The notes beneath the pieces were generated by a model. It saw only the letters and a list, made by a program, of their open reading frames with translations. It was not told where the DNA came from and ran no database searches. A stretch of 64,000 nucleotides of DNA, from NCBI RefSeq assembly GCF_007565055.1, contig NC_044558.1:82051444-82115443 (forward strand). The letters are read 5' to 3'. The DNA is from Rhinopithecus roxellana. Lineage: Eukaryota; Chordata; Mammalia; Primates; Cercopithecidae. The translations under genes and the position numbers were made by a program. Shown in pieces: positions 34,301 to 40,360 of the stretch; the first letter of the stretch is position 1, and each line of letters starts with the position of its first letter.

Positions 34301-35287
34301 TTCTTTTTTTTTTTTAGACAGAGTCTCATTCTGTTGCCCAGGCTGGAGTGCAGCGGCATGATCTTGTCTCACTGGAACCTCCGCCTCCCAGATTCAAGCG
34401 ATTCTCCTGCCTCAGCCTCCCAAGTAGCTGGGATTACAGGCATGAGCACCACGCCTGAATAATTTTTGCATTTTTAGTAGAGACAGGGTGTCACCATGTT
34501 GGCCAGGCTGGTCTCAAACTCCTGACCTCAAGTGATCTGCCTGCCTCGACCTCCCAAAGTGCTGGGATTACAGGCGTGAGCCACTGCGCCCAGCCCATAA
34601 TATATTTTTTATTGTCTCATTTTTTTAAATACCTCCTTTAGCCTCATCCTGAGCAGTAATGTCCATGAACTCTGGGCCACAGTTTCCTGACATTAAACAA
34701 ATACAGAACTATTGAAATTAGAAATACGCATCTGTTTACAACAGAATCATCGTATATTCCACATGGCTTTCAAGTTTTCTTTCCTCTGCATCATTACAGT
34801 AATTAAAGAAACCCATGATTTGTTTCAGTAGCTTTTGATTTCCACTGGTAACGGGATAAATCCTCCGTAGCGGCTAAGGTGGAGGGCACCTCACACATCA
34901 CATCAACATGCATGCCTTGACCATACCGCGTGACCTCCAAGGTACCGTGTCCAAATGACACGCAGAATACCCCGCTGCTTTCTTAGAATAACTTTGACCT
35001 GCACCCCCGACTGTGTCTTTCACACCTTGAATTGATTTGCTCTCTTCTGAGTTTGCTGCTGTTTGTCTCCGGCACTGCAAAAAATGTGACGTGCACAGCA
35101 AAGGGTCAGTTCTCATTTCTGTGTTTGCTTTCCCTTCCAAAGGTTTAGCTTCTTCTCCCGAGATAAGAAGCGCCTGGCCAACACGCAGAGAAACGTGCAC
35201 ATCCAGGAGTCCTTTGGACAGTGGGCAAACACCCACCGTGATGACGGTTACACAGAGCAAGGACAGGAAGCCCTGCAGCACCTGTGA
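6865..35287 (+). CDS. RILPL1: RILPL1 (Rab-interacting lysosomal protein-like 1), 3' portion of CDS in five exons
   Basis: Joining 6865-6983, 7635-7856, 21533-21705, 23043-23135 and 35143-35287 gives one open frame of 249 residues ending in TGA at 35285-35287. It is recognised as RILPL1, about residues 155-403 of 403; upstream exons with the RH1 domain are left of the window. Order seen: coiled coil (exons 1-2 here), acidic linker, RH2 motif (DPNRPRFTLQELRDVL...), proline-rich linker, C-terminal tail ending LQHL. Known of the family: RH2 binds LRRK2-phosphorylated Rab8/Rab10 at centrosome and lysosome, RILPL1 controls ciliary content and ciliogenesis, and it is also called GOSPEL, a GAPDH binder. 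The basic residues reported for phospho-Rab binding (Arg291, Arg293, Arg300, Lys310) are all present. Exon phases agree throughout, with no stops or frameshifts. One intron has a GC donor. The gene converges on SNRNP35. Confidence 0.96.
7635..7856 (+). CDS. RILPL1: RILPL1 coding exon, coiled coil with Gln run
   Basis: The acceptor TTTTTGTACAG ends at 7634 and the donor GTGAGC starts at 7857; phase 0 at both ends, 74 codons (LQQQQTRLMKI to NGEEEPE). Long heptad coiled coil followed by an acidic Glu cluster. The 5' edge TTACAGCAGCAGCAG offers further in-frame AG acceptors at +6, +9, +12 and +15, so the Gln run may vary in length. Confidence 0.95.
7963..8180 (+). mobile_element. Alu, sense, 5'-truncated
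   Basis: Begins mid-left-arm at CAGCCTGGGCAACATAGC and ends in poly(A). Old AluJ-like. Confidence 0.82.
8181..8198 (+). repeat. (GA)n short microsatellite
   Basis: GAGAGAGAGAGAGAGA directly after the Alu poly(A), a usual tail-derived microsatellite. Confidence 0.85.
8290..8440. mobile_element. L2-like fragment
   Basis: Degenerate L2 wording (ATTTATTTATTCATACCAA..., AAATACAGACATGATCCCTG, GGAGCTTACAGTTTAGTG). Confidence 0.5.
8699..9003 (+). mobile_element. Alu, sense, nested
   Basis: CTGGGTGCAGTGGCTCATGCC start, full length, poly(A) to 9003. Nested in the older Alu. Confidence 0.88.
9009..9309 (+). mobile_element. Alu, sense, nested
   Basis: GGCCGGGTGTGGTGG start, full length, tail AAAAAAAAGAAAAA. 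Second insert at the same point. Confidence 0.88.
9836..10165 (+). other. Unique RILPL1 intron sequence
   Basis: No repeat, exon or RNA gene recognised between the L1M end and the next Alu. Confidence 0.5.
10166..10480 (+). mobile_element. Alu, sense (AluY-like)
   Basis: Complete element with exact 14-bp target duplication GAAAGTTTGCAGAC at 10149-10162 and 10481-10494. Confidence 0.93.
10671..10977 (+). mobile_element. Alu, sense
   Basis: CGCCAGGCGTGATGGCTC start, long pure A tail (10951-10977). Imperfect duplication AAAAGGGAGTAGT / AAAAGGAGCAGTT. Confidence 0.88.
11041..11298 (+). mobile_element. Alu, sense, 5'-truncated
   Basis: Starts at GTTGGGAGGCCAGGGC (about 35 nt of the Alu head missing) and ends in an A-rich tail. 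Confidence 0.83.
11299..11616 (+). mobile_element. Alu, sense
   Basis: GGCTGGGCGTGGTGG start; a G-rich insertion (TTTGGGGGGGCGGTGGGG) at 11471-11490 breaks the right arm. Confidence 0.87.
11620..11898 (+). mobile_element. Alu, sense (AluY-like)
   Basis: GGCCGGGTGCAGTGG start, CACGAGGTCAGGAGATCGAG. The tail is replaced by TTTTTTTTTATTT after ACTCCG. Confidence 0.87.
11900..13044 (+). other. Unique RILPL1 intron sequence
   Basis: Over 1.1 kb without Alu or L1. Contains a 143-codon minus-strand and a 128-codon plus-strand frame overlapping each other, with no recognisable protein. Probably non-coding. Confidence 0.5.
13045..13170 (+). mobile_element. MIR
   Basis: CACTTGCTGCTGTGTGACCT, TGTCCATCTCTTTGG and GCCATCTGACAAAGG match MIR core order. 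Confidence 0.65.
13221..13513 (+). mobile_element. Alu, sense
   Basis: GGCTGGGCGCGGTGGCTC start, poly(A) ending 13513, full length. Confidence 0.9.
13800..14095 (-). mobile_element. L1M 3' end, antisense
   Basis: TTATTGAGATGTAATTCATATGCC, CATCACCCCCATCAGCAACC and GGCTTCTTTCACTTAGCATG are reverse-strand L1M 3' phrases. Confidence 0.8.
14118..14154 (+). repeat. (TG)n(TA)n microsatellite
   Basis: TGTGTGTGTGTG followed by about eleven TA units, then a run of some 30 T that forms the tail of the adjoining antisense Alu. Confidence 0.9.
14155..14468 (-). mobile_element. Alu, antisense
   Basis: Very long poly(T), GAGACAGGGGCTCACTC, complete body ending TGCGCCCGGCC. Confidence 0.9.
14476..14778 (-). 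mobile_element. Alu, antisense (AluS-like)
   Basis: Starts TTCTTTTTTTCTTTTTTGAG, complete, ends CCACCATGCCTGGCC. Confidence 0.9.
14780..15454 (+). other. Unique RILPL1 intron sequence
   Basis: No repeat recognised. An open frame from 15169 with a GGGGTAAGCC donor-like site at 15259 has no known protein match and no acceptor that ties it to RILPL1 phase. Confidence 0.45.
15455..15762 (+). mobile_element. Alu, sense
   Basis: GGCCAGGCGCAGTGG start, tail (CAAAAAA)n. Complete. Confidence 0.9.
15775..15929 (+). mobile_element. Alu left monomer (FLAM/half Alu), sense
   Basis: Left arm only, ending in (AAAAT)n tail; imperfect duplication AGTCAGGACTTT / AGTAAGGACTTT on either side shows it integrated as a half-element. 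Confidence 0.82.
15930..16689 (+). other. Unique RILPL1 intron sequence
   Basis: No repeat, exon or RNA gene recognised. Confidence 0.5.
16822..17139 (-). mobile_element. Alu, antisense
   Basis: T/C-rich tail then GAGACAGAGTCTAACTC; ends CGTCGCGCCCGG. Flank GTGCACCT repeats on both sides. Confidence 0.9.
17185..17805 (-). mobile_element. Alu, antisense, split by a nested Alu
   Basis: Right arm 17185-17357 and left arm 17661-17805 of one element. Confidence 0.86.
17358..17660 (-). mobile_element. Alu, antisense, nested
   Basis: Poly(T) to GCGCCCGGCT, inserted in the A-linker of the host; CCTGGCT is duplicated at both joints. Confidence 0.88.
17936..18555 (+). other. Unique RILPL1 intron sequence
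   Basis: GC-rich intronic sequence with no recognised element or exon. Confidence 0.45.
18556..18880 (-). mobile_element. Alu, antisense (AluJ-like)
   Basis: (TTTTG)n tail, diverged body with an internal replacement near 18605-18625 (TTGGAGACACTGCC), ends TGGTGCCAGGCC. Confidence 0.85.
19424..19720 (+). mobile_element. Alu, sense (AluY-like)
   Basis: Starts AGCCGGCGCGGTGG after GAGTGAAGTG (19414-19423). Complete, poly(A) 19707-19720. Confidence 0.9.
19731..20030 (+). mobile_element. Alu, sense (AluS-like)
   Basis: Starts AGCCGGCATGGTGG after a second GAGTGAAGTG (19721-19730); a third copy follows at 20031-20040. Confidence 0.9.
20239..20529 (+). mobile_element. Alu, sense
   Basis: GCCGGGTGCGGTGGCTC start, full length, short A tail. 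Confidence 0.88.
20530..20695 (+). mobile_element. Alu right-arm fragment, sense
   Basis: TTGCCTGGTGTGGCGTGC to (AATAAT)n tail; left arm absent. AAGTACAGGTTTTC / AAGTACTGGTTTTC flank the pair. Confidence 0.8.
20870..21532 (+). other. Unique sequence before the RH2 exon
   Basis: Repeat-free intron 3' end upstream of the exon at 21533; a possible splicing-control region, nothing specific recognised. Confidence 0.4.
21533..21705 (+). CDS. RILPL1: RILPL1 coding exon carrying the RH2 phospho-Rab-binding motif
   Basis: Acceptor CTCCTCCAG at 21532; 57 codons plus AG of a split Ser codon. Encodes TEPVGEES, then the RILP-homology 2 helix DPNRPRFTLQELRDVLHERN and on to ELAYYK. If the first residue is 268, as the family length implies, the arginines fall at 291, 293 and 300 and the lysine at 310, the residues reported to contact phospho-Thr of Rab8/Rab10. 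The donor is GCAAGT, not GT; reading instead to the next GT (21710) would put an in-frame TGA at the next exon start. Confidence 0.95.
21884..22012 (+). mobile_element. Alu left monomer, sense
   Basis: GGCCAGGCACCGGGGCTC to CATCTCTTTTTTAAATG; only the left arm, followed by (AATG)n. Confidence 0.8.
22095..22245 (+). mobile_element. L2 3' tail
   Basis: CTTGTCCATGGCTAAGTTCCC, GGAGCTTGGCACATAGTAGG, AAATATCTGTTGAATAGG match the L2 terminus. Confidence 0.72.
22376..22669 (+). mobile_element. Alu, sense
   Basis: Exact duplication AAAGATGGGAGAG at 22363-22375 and 22670-22682 brackets the element. Old AluJ/S-like body. Confidence 0.92.
22683..23042 (+). other. Intron sequence before the proline-rich exon
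   Basis: Contains an L2-like phrase (AGGCCTCCTGGAGGAGGCAG) near 22720 and the acceptor tract CATCTCCTTCCAG. Otherwise unique. Confidence 0.45.
23043..23135 (+). CDS. RILPL1: RILPL1 coding exon, proline-rich linker
   Basis: Acceptor CTTCCAG at 23042, donor GTAAGT at 23136. T completes the split Ser, 30 codons follow (EEMEEENRIPQPPPIAHPRT...GIKR), and CT starts the split Leu. Short acidic stretch, then a proline-rich low-complexity segment linking RH2 to the C-terminal tail. Confidence 0.95.
23136..23737 (+). other. Unique intron sequence after the proline-rich exon
   Basis: No element recognised between the donor and the Alu at 23754. Confidence 0.45.
23754..24041 (+). mobile_element. Young Alu (AluYR type), 5'-truncated
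   Basis: Starts at CAAGCCTGTAATCC (about 20 nt missing). Exact 16-bp duplication AAAACCTCCTGAAATT at 23738-23753 and 24042-24057, and a pure A tail, show a recent event. Confidence 0.93.
24175..24370 (-). mobile_element. MIR
   Basis: TTTCCATTTTATAGTTAAGG, AGGCAGAGCCAGGGCTC and AAACCCAGGTAGCCTGG are reverse-strand MIR phrases. Confidence 0.72.
24371..24716 (+). other. Unique RILPL1 intron sequence
   Basis: No repeat or exon recognised. Confidence 0.45.
24717..24978 (+). mobile_element. Alu, sense, internally deleted
   Basis: GGCTGGGTGCAGTGG start; the A-linker is deleted between CTCTACA and TGCACTTGTGG; the tail becomes (CA)n at 24963. Confidence 0.85.
25037..25166 (+). mobile_element. Alu left monomer, sense
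   Basis: TGGCTGGGCATGGCAGC to TCTACAAAAAAATTTT; left arm only. Confidence 0.8.
25440..25750 (+). mobile_element. Alu, sense
   Basis: GGCCAGGCGCCGTGG start, tail AAAACAGAAAACAAAAC. A short duplication (GTGTGGTTGGGCATGG) sits at the linker. Confidence 0.88.
25757..26075 (+). mobile_element. Alu, sense (AluS-like)
   Basis: GGCCAGGTTCGGTGG start, A-rich tail with G interruptions. ACAAATTTGG occurs on both sides. Confidence 0.88.
26243..26552 (-). mobile_element. Alu, antisense
   Basis: Poly(T), GAGACGGAGTCTCACTCC, ends GCACCCAGCC. GTTTCATTTTC repeats at both ends. Confidence 0.9.
26553..27155 (+). other. Unique RILPL1 intron sequence
   Basis: A small imperfect tandem (CCTTGGGAGGAGG twice at 26810-26842) is the only structure noticed. 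Confidence 0.45.
27156..27456 (+). mobile_element. Alu, sense
   Basis: GGTTAGGCCCAGTGGCTC start, poly(A) to 27456; GAATTAGCCTTTC / GACTCAGCCTTTC flank it. Confidence 0.88.
27457..29317 (+). other. Long Alu-free intron stretch
   Basis: 1.86 kb of mostly unique sequence with one MIR. A 154-codon minus-strand frame (28661-29125) has no recognisable protein or matching start context. Confidence 0.45.
28385..28475 (-). mobile_element. MIR fragment
   Basis: TTATCCCCATTTCTCAGATG and GGGAACTGAGGCCCAGAGAA. Confidence 0.7.
29318..29613 (+). mobile_element. Alu, sense
   Basis: GGGCCGGGCGCGGTGG start, full length, poly(A). CAAGACAC before (about 29302) and after. Confidence 0.9.
29614..29637 (+). repeat. 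(GACAA)n pentanucleotide microsatellite
   Basis: About five AGACA units grown between the Alu tail and its 3' flank. Confidence 0.88.
29741..30174 (-). mobile_element. Young Alu, antisense, with an extra left monomer
   Basis: One poly(T), one right arm, then two left arms in a row (to 30036 and 30037-30174); flank CCAACCA on both sides. Monkey-type AluY sequence. Confidence 0.8.
30175..30574 (+). other. Unique RILPL1 intron sequence
   Basis: No repeat or exon recognised. Confidence 0.45.
30947..31253 (-). mobile_element. Young Alu (AluYR type), antisense
   Basis: (TTTC)n then poly(T); GCAGTGGCCGGATC and CTCGCCGGGCTAG signatures; ends GGCGCCTGGCC. Confidence 0.9.
31254..31555 (-). mobile_element. 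Alu, antisense
   Basis: TTTTTGTTTTGTTTT tail, TTGCTCTTGTTGCCCAGG-type head, ends CCACGCCCAGCC. Confidence 0.9.
31577..31885 (+). mobile_element. Alu, sense
   Basis: AGCCAGGTACGGTGGCTC start, tail AAAGAAAGAAAG. Faces the two antisense Alus to its left, so the transcript could fold into a long hairpin. Confidence 0.88.
31930..33085 (+). other. Alu-free, repeat-poor island in the last RILPL1 intron
   Basis: About 1.15 kb without any Alu, L1 or recognisable old repeat, between dense Alu clusters. Contains the candidate alternative exon (32032-32152) and sequence resembling a 3' UTR or conserved non-coding element, including an ATTAAA near 32917. No other gene recognised. Confidence 0.5.
32032..32152 (+). 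other. Candidate alternative terminal exon of RILPL1 (unproven)
   Basis: A long pyrimidine tract and TCTCTAACCAG end at 32031. If spliced to the donor at 23135 (phase CT|), the first base G makes CTG Leu and the frame stays open for 39 codons to TGA at 32150-32152. The predicted tail is hydrophobic (IFTAIMPMVAAGLII..., then LVSLVGTVCVLGFV), unlike the normal tail. It sits in an Alu-free island. It could be chance: acceptor-like sites and 39-codon frames are not rare. Confidence 0.3.
33121..33434 (+). mobile_element. Alu, sense
   Basis: GGCTGGGCTCAACAGCTC head, long pure A tail. Just upstream, 33090-33118 looks like a stub of another Alu (GTGGCGAACGCCTGTAATCC). Confidence 0.85.
33435..33610 (+). 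other. Short unique intron sequence
   Basis: Between two Alus; no feature seen. Confidence 0.4.
33611..33914 (+). mobile_element. Alu, sense (AluS-like)
   Basis: GGCCGGGCGCAGTGG start, (AATAAAATA)n tail; AAATGGA repeats on both sides. Confidence 0.9.
34256..34301 (+). repeat. (TA)n(CA)n(TA)n microsatellite
   Basis: TATATATA, about nine CA, then about nine AT units, abutting an Alu poly(T). Confidence 0.9.
34302..34600 (-). mobile_element. Alu, antisense
   Basis: TTCTTTTTTTTTTTTAGACAG head to TGCGCCCAGCCC. Confidence 0.9.
34601..35142 (+). other. Unique sequence before the last RILPL1 exon
   Basis: Repeat-free 3' end of the last intron, acceptor TTTCCCTTCCAAAG at 35142. Confidence 0.5.
35143..35287 (+). 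CDS. RILPL1: RILPL1 last coding exon and stop
   Basis: Acceptor CCTTCCAAAG at 35142. G completes the Leu codon, then 47 residues (FSFFSRDKKRLANTQ ... GQEALQHL) and TGA at 35285-35287. The tail is basic then acidic and ends in the conserved LQHL. This C-terminal region has been linked in the literature to lysosomal partner (TMEM55B) binding; that assignment is from memory. Confidence 0.95.
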
Positions 35288-36450
35288 CCTTGGCTCATCT
35301 CCACCCTCCAACCTGGACTGCCCGCCACCAGCGCCTGCAGCCGAACCGCAGCCCAGGGTCGTTGCTGCCTCAAGCCTCTCGGTGCAGGCGCACCCGGAAA
35401 ACGACCCATCAAACAGACTGACTGATTTGAGGATGGACATTGAAAAACTGACGCCAAACTCTAAAGAAATGTTTATTTATACCCAGGGCTATCACTGTTT
35501 CTAATAGACGACTCTGATTCCATAGGATATATATTTAATAATCCCACAGACGGAGGCCAGACTTCTGCGTTAACTTCAGTAACACAAGCTTCTTTAAGCC
35601 AAATACATCACTTGCCACTATCATTGCTGTTTGACTTGCTTTGTATAAAATGCTATGTGGAGAGGTGTTATTATCACAGGTGACATAGTTCAGCAGGAGG
35701 CATGGAAGGGCTAGATCTTCATTAGTTACATTCATGAAATTGTGATGGCAGCGTCTTAAACAGAATGTATCCATCAGGCAGACAAGGGGTCTGAAGTCAC
35801 AGGCTCAGTAGCCCAACTCAGACACAAAGCCACAGACAATATGGATGATGGTCCTCCTACGCAGAAACTGGAGACAACTTTGCAGGCACCCTGGCTGCAT
35901 TCCTGATAATGCCTAGAGCATGTAGCAATGTTCAAGGCAGGTGCCTTGGAATCTGCTGTGAGTTATGCAGTACTAACCAAACAAAGTTGCTAAGGATGAG
36001 ATGTTGCAACATTTCTTGTGTGCCTTTTTTTTCCTGACATCTTTTTTTTCCTTTTAGGATTCATTAAGTCATATACTTAGTCCCCTGCAAAGAAGACGAC
36101 AAACATACCATAGCAGATTGAAAGTGGAGCGTGGGATCCTAGGCAATGCAGGAGGGCAGGTGGGGGAGCTGTAGCAGAACAAGGGTGCTAGGTGGGAAGC
36201 TGACTTGGGGACCACACGTCTGACTGACTCACAGGGCTACAGCAGCAGACAGAGAGCCAGATGCTCTGCTGCAACTGGTGAGTTGGAGGCTTGCCCACAT
36301 AACACTGTCTTTCTCTCCACCTGCCAAGCATCCAGGGCACAGGGCTGGGTGCTCATAGATTGAGCGAGGTAGCACCTCCTACCAGCATTCAGGTTTATCA
36401 GGGCCACATTCTAAACATTCTACTGAAGTTTGCTAAGAAACCATCAGTGA
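35288..36450 (+). other. RILPL1: RILPL1 3' untranslated region, proximal part
   Basis: Directly follows the RILPL1 stop and stays free of recognisable repeats until the Alu at 36451. No convincing AATAAA was seen in this first 1.1 kb, so the 3' UTR probably continues rightwards. The true cleavage site was not determined. Confidence 0.6.
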
Positions 36451-36750
36451 GGCCGGGCACAGTGGCTCACGCCTGTAATCCCAGCACTTTGGGAGGCCGA
36501 GCTGGGTGGGTCACTTGAGGTCTGGAGTTCAAGACCAGCCTGGCCAAAATGGTGAAACCCCATCTCTACAAAAATACAAAAAACTTAGCCAGGTGTGGTG
36601 GCGCACACCTATAATCCCAGCTTACTCAGGAGGCTGAGACAGGAGAATCCCTTGAACCTAGGAGGCAGAGGTTGCAGTGAGCCTAGATCGTGCCATTGTA
36701 CTCCAGCCTGAGCGACAGAGCAAGACTTCATTTAAAAAAAAAAAAAAAAA
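36451..36750 (+). mobile_element. Alu, sense
   Basis: Complete; AAGAAACCATCAG before (36435-36447) and after the tail. Probably within or just past the RILPL1 3' UTR. Confidence 0.92.
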
Positions 36751-37026
36751 AGAAACCATCAGGTGAATTTGCAGATTTTAGAATGGATTCTGCTTCCAGA
36801 TTGCTGAAAAACACACACAAAAAGATCAGACAGGGTAATTATTGCTGCGTTAGAGCAGTGGTTTTCAAACCTGAGTGCCCATTAGAATTATTAGAATTTA
36901 TTCTCAAAGAATATAGAAGTAGGTATACTGATAAATTCCTCTCCCACCCCGGCCACCTTTGTTGCCTTTCCAACAGGTAACCAAAATTGCCAGTTTCTTG
37001 GTTATCTTTCCTAAACACTAAATGTC

Positions 37027-37332
37027 CCCCCCCCCCTTTTTTTTTTTGAGATAGAGTCTTGCTCTGTCACCCAAGCCAGAGTACAGTGGCACCATCTCCG
37101 CTCGCTGCAACCTGCGCCTCTTGAGTTCAAGCAATTCTCATGCCTCAGCCTCCCAAGTAGCTGGGACTACATGTGTGTGCCACCATACCTGACTAATTTT
37201 TCTATTTTTAGTAGAGATGGGGTTTCACCATGTTGGCTAGGCTGGTCTCATGGTCTCAAACTCCTGACCTCAAGCGATCCACCTGCCTTGGCCTCTTGAA
37301 GTGCTGGGATTACAGGTGTAAGCCACTGTGGC

Positions 37333-37337
<5 letters not shown>
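37027..37337 (-). mobile_element. Alu, antisense
   Basis: Preceded by an 11-C run (37026-37036), then poly(T) and GAGATAGAGTCTTGC; AAATGTC (37020-37026) recurs at 37627-37633 after the next Alu. Confidence 0.88.
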
Positions 37338-37363
<26 letters not shown>

Positions 37364-37626
37364 GGACACAGGGTCTTGCTCTATTACCCAGGCTGGAGTA
37401 CAGTGGCGCTATCATAGGTCATTACAGCTAAGCAATCCTCCCACCTCAGCCTCCCAAGTAGCTGGTACTAATGATGTGCACCACCATGCCCAGCTAGTTA
37501 TGTTTTGTAGAGACAAGGTCTTAACTTTGTTGCCCAAGCTGGTCTCAAACTCCTGGGCTCAAGTGATCCTCACACCCCAGCCTCCCAAAGTGCTGGGAAT
37601 TCAGGTGTGAGCCACCATGCCCAGCC
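37338..37626 (-). mobile_element. Alu, antisense (AluJ-like)
   Basis: Long poly(T), GGACACAGGGTCTTGC, ends CATGCCCAGCC. Stacked on the previous Alu. Confidence 0.87.
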
Positions 37627-37720
37627 AAATGTCACTTTTTTGGTAAGTCAGCAGATCCAGCTCTTGAGCAAATCAGAGGTTAGATAATTAGGACAAAGGA
37701 AAAATCAATCCATCAGAAAG
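37627..37720 (+). repeat. Local duplication, copy 1
   Basis: Shares CTAAATGTCACTTTTTTG (continuing the flank before the Alus), TCAGCAG.TCCAGCTCT and GGAAAAATCAATCCATCAGA with 41157-41301, but lacks about 46 bp present there. Confidence 0.7.
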
Positions 37721-37735
37721 TTTATACATGCAATT

Positions 37736-38037
37736 TTTTTTTTTTTTTTTTTTTTTTGAGACGGAGTCTCGCTCTGTCGCCAGGCTGGAGTGCAGTGGCC
37801 AGATCTCAGCTCACTGCAAGCTCCGCCTCCCGGGTTCACGCCATTCTCCTGCCTCAGCCTCCCGAGTAGCTGGGACTACAGGCGCCCGCCAGGTCGCCCG
37901 GCTAGTTTTTTGTATTTTTAGTAGAGACGGGGTTTCATCATGTTAGCCAGGATGGTCTTGATCTCCTGACCTCGTGATCCACCCGTCTCGGCCTCCCAAA
38001 GTGCTGGGATTACAGGCTTGAGCCACCGCGCCCGGCC
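37736..38037 (-). mobile_element. Young Alu (AluYR type), antisense
   Basis: Exact 13-bp duplication TATACATGCAATT at 37723-37735 and 38038-38050; near-consensus body ending GCGCCCGGCC. Confidence 0.94.
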
Positions 38038-38077
38038 TATACATGCAATTATGTAAAAAATAATCAAGAACAAAAAG

Positions 38078-38108
38078 CACATATATATGTATATGTGTGT
38101 ATATATTC
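38078..38108 (+). repeat. (TA/TG)n microsatellite
   Basis: CATATATATGTATATGTGTGTATATAT. Confidence 0.8.
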
Positions 38109-38114
38109 CTTCTT

Positions 38115-38241
38115 TCCTTTTCTCTTAAGGGACAGGGTCTTATGTCACCAAGGCTGGTCCCAAACTCCTGGCCTCAAGCAATCCTCCTGCCTCAGCCTCC
38201 CGAGCAGATGGGACCACAGACATGAGCTACCATATCTGGCC
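38115..38241 (-). mobile_element. Alu fragment, antisense
   Basis: GGGACAGGGTCTTATGTCACC joined directly to GGCTGGTCCCAAACTCC; old, internally deleted. Confidence 0.7.
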
Positions 38242-38321
38242 CTTCTTTTTATTTAAATGGCAGCCTAATATATACATGCTATTCTGTGCTTTTCTTTTTT
38301 CCACTTGAAATATCCTAGAGA

Positions 38322-38950
38322 GGGCCAGGTGAGTGGGTCACACCTATAATCCCCGCATTTTGGGAGGTCAAGTAGGGAGGATCAATTGAGCCCAGGAGTT
38401 TAAGACTAACCTAGCTGCTGGGCGCGGTGGCTCAAGCCTGTAATCCCAGCACTTTGGGAGGCCGAGGCGGGCAGATCACAAGGTCAGGAGATCGAGACCA
38501 TCCTGGCTAACACGGTGAAACCCCGTCTCTACTAAAAAATACAAAAAACTAGCCGGGCGAGGTGGCGGGCGCCTGTAGTCCCAGCTACTCAGGAGGCTGA
38601 GGCAGGAGAATGGCGTGAACCCAGGAGGCTGAGCTTGCAGTGAGCTGAGATCTGGCCAGTGCACTCCAGCTTGGGTGACAGAGCGAGATTCCGTCTCAAA
38701 AAAAAAAAAAAAAAAAAAAAAAAGACTAACCTAGGTGATATAGCAATAACCCATCTCTACAAAACATTAATTAAAAAAATAGGTGGGTGTGGTGGTACAC
38801 ACCTGTGATCTCAGCTACTTGGGAGGCTAAGACAGGAGGATCCCTTGAGCCCAGGAGTTCAAGGCTGCAGTGAGCTGTAATCACACCACTGCACTCCAGC
38901 CTGGGAGACAGAGTGAGACCCTGCCTCAAAAAAGAAAAAAATTCTAGCAA
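38322..38950 (+). mobile_element. Old Alu, sense, split by a young Alu
   Basis: Parts 38322-38414 and 38735-38950; AluJ-like wording, tail AAAAAAGAAAAAAATT. Confidence 0.85.
38415..38721 (+). mobile_element. Young Alu (AluYR type), sense, nested
   Basis: Exact 13-bp duplication AAGACTAACCTAG at 38402-38414 and 38722-38734; long pure A tail. Confidence 0.94.
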
Positions 38951-38986
38951 TAACTCCATGTAAGTACATAAGACAGTGGCTCTCAT

Positions 38987-39286
38987 GGCCAGGAGTGGTG
39001 GTTCATACCTATAATCCCAGCACTTTGGGAGGCTGAGGCCGGTGGATCATGAGGTCAGGAGTTTGAGACCAGCCTGGCCAAAATAGAGAAATCCCATCTC
39101 TACTAAAAATACAAAAATTAGCTGGGCGTGGGGGCACGTGCCTGTTGTCCCAGCTACTTAGGAGGCTGAGGCAGGAGAATCACTTGAACCCAGGAGGCGG
39201 AGGGTGCAGTGAGCTGAGATCACGCCATTGCACTCCAGCCTGGGCAACAGAGTGAGACTTTGTCTCACAAAAAAAAAAAAAAAAAA
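38987..39286 (+). mobile_element. Alu, sense
   Basis: GGCCAGGAGTGGTGG start. AAGACAGTGGCTCTCA lies before (38970-38985) and after the following Alu (39600-39615). Confidence 0.9.
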
Positions 39287-39599
39287 GGCCAGGCGCGGTG
39301 GCTCACGCCTGTAATCCCAGCACTTTGGGAGGCTGAGGCAGGCGGATCACAAGGTCAGGAGATCGAGACCATCCTGGCTAACACAGTGAAACCCCGTCTC
39401 TACCAAAAATACACACATACACACAAAAAAATTAGCCAGGTGTGGTGGCAGGCACCTGTAGTCCCAGCTACTTGGGAGGCTGAGGCAGAATTGCTTGAAC
39501 CCGAGAGGCAGAGCTTGCAGTGAGCCGAGATTGCACCACTGCACTCCAGCCTGGGCAACAGAGCGAGACTCCGTCTCAAAAAAAAAAAAAAAAAAAAAA
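39287..39599 (+). mobile_element. Alu, sense (AluY-like)
   Basis: Starts on the tail of the previous Alu; (ACACAT)n expansion in the linker near 39412. Confidence 0.9.
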
Positions 39600-39602
39600 A
39601 AG

Positions 39603-39770
39603 ACAGTGGCTCTCAACCACGGATGACTGAGCCCCCCAGGGGACATTTGGCAGTCTGGAGACCTTTTTGGTTGTCACAACTGAAGGGGGAGAGAGAATAC
39701 TGTCATCTATGGGTGAACACCAAGGAAGGTGCTAATGAACATCCTACAATGCCCTGGTCTACCATATGGA
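39603..39770 (+). mobile_element. MER5A-type hAT DNA transposon fragment
   Basis: CAGTGGCTCTCAACC, CCCCAGGGGACATTTGGCAG, TTTTTGGTTGTCACAACTG and AACATCCTACAATGCCC follow MER5A order. Its left tip is the site of the Alu pair. Confidence 0.85.
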
Positions 39771-40054
39771 GGTGATATTTATTAATGTTTATCTAAGCCC
39801 CACTGATGGACAGGTAGCTTCCTTCCAATCCTTTACTCTCAAAAAGTGTTGCACACTGTCACACACACAAAGGTCTACAGAATAAACTAGAAGCAGAATT
39901 GCTAGGTCAAAGAGTACTTGCTTCTGTCATGTTCATGGAGACTGCCAAAGTGCCTACCATGGAAGCTGTACCATTGTTTTTCTTTCAAAGTCACCACAGC
40001 CCATAGACCACTAAGCCCAAATGTACAGTGTTGGAGTCTGAGTGTGCATGTTTT

Positions 40055-40345
40055 TTGTTTTGAGACAGGGTGGGTCTCACTGTCACCCGGGTTGGAGTGC
40101 AGTGGCATAATCTCAGCTCACTGCAACCTCCGCTTCCCGGGCTCAAGCAATTCTCCAGCTTCAGCCTCCCGAGTAGGTGGGACTATGGGCACGCACCACC
40201 AACACCAGGCTAATTTTTGTTTTTCATAAAGACAGGTTTTCACCACATTGCCCAGACTGGTCTTGAAGTGCTGAGCTCCAAGCGATACACCTGCCATGGC
40301 CTCCCAAAGTGCTGGGATTACAGATGAGCCATCACCGCCCAGCCT
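40055..40345 (-). mobile_element. Alu, antisense
   Basis: TTGTTTTGAGACAGGG head to ACCGCCCAGCCT; bracketed by GAGTGTGCATGTTTT (40040-40054, 40346-40360). Confidence 0.9.
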
Positions 40346-40360
40346 GAGTGTGCATGTTTT

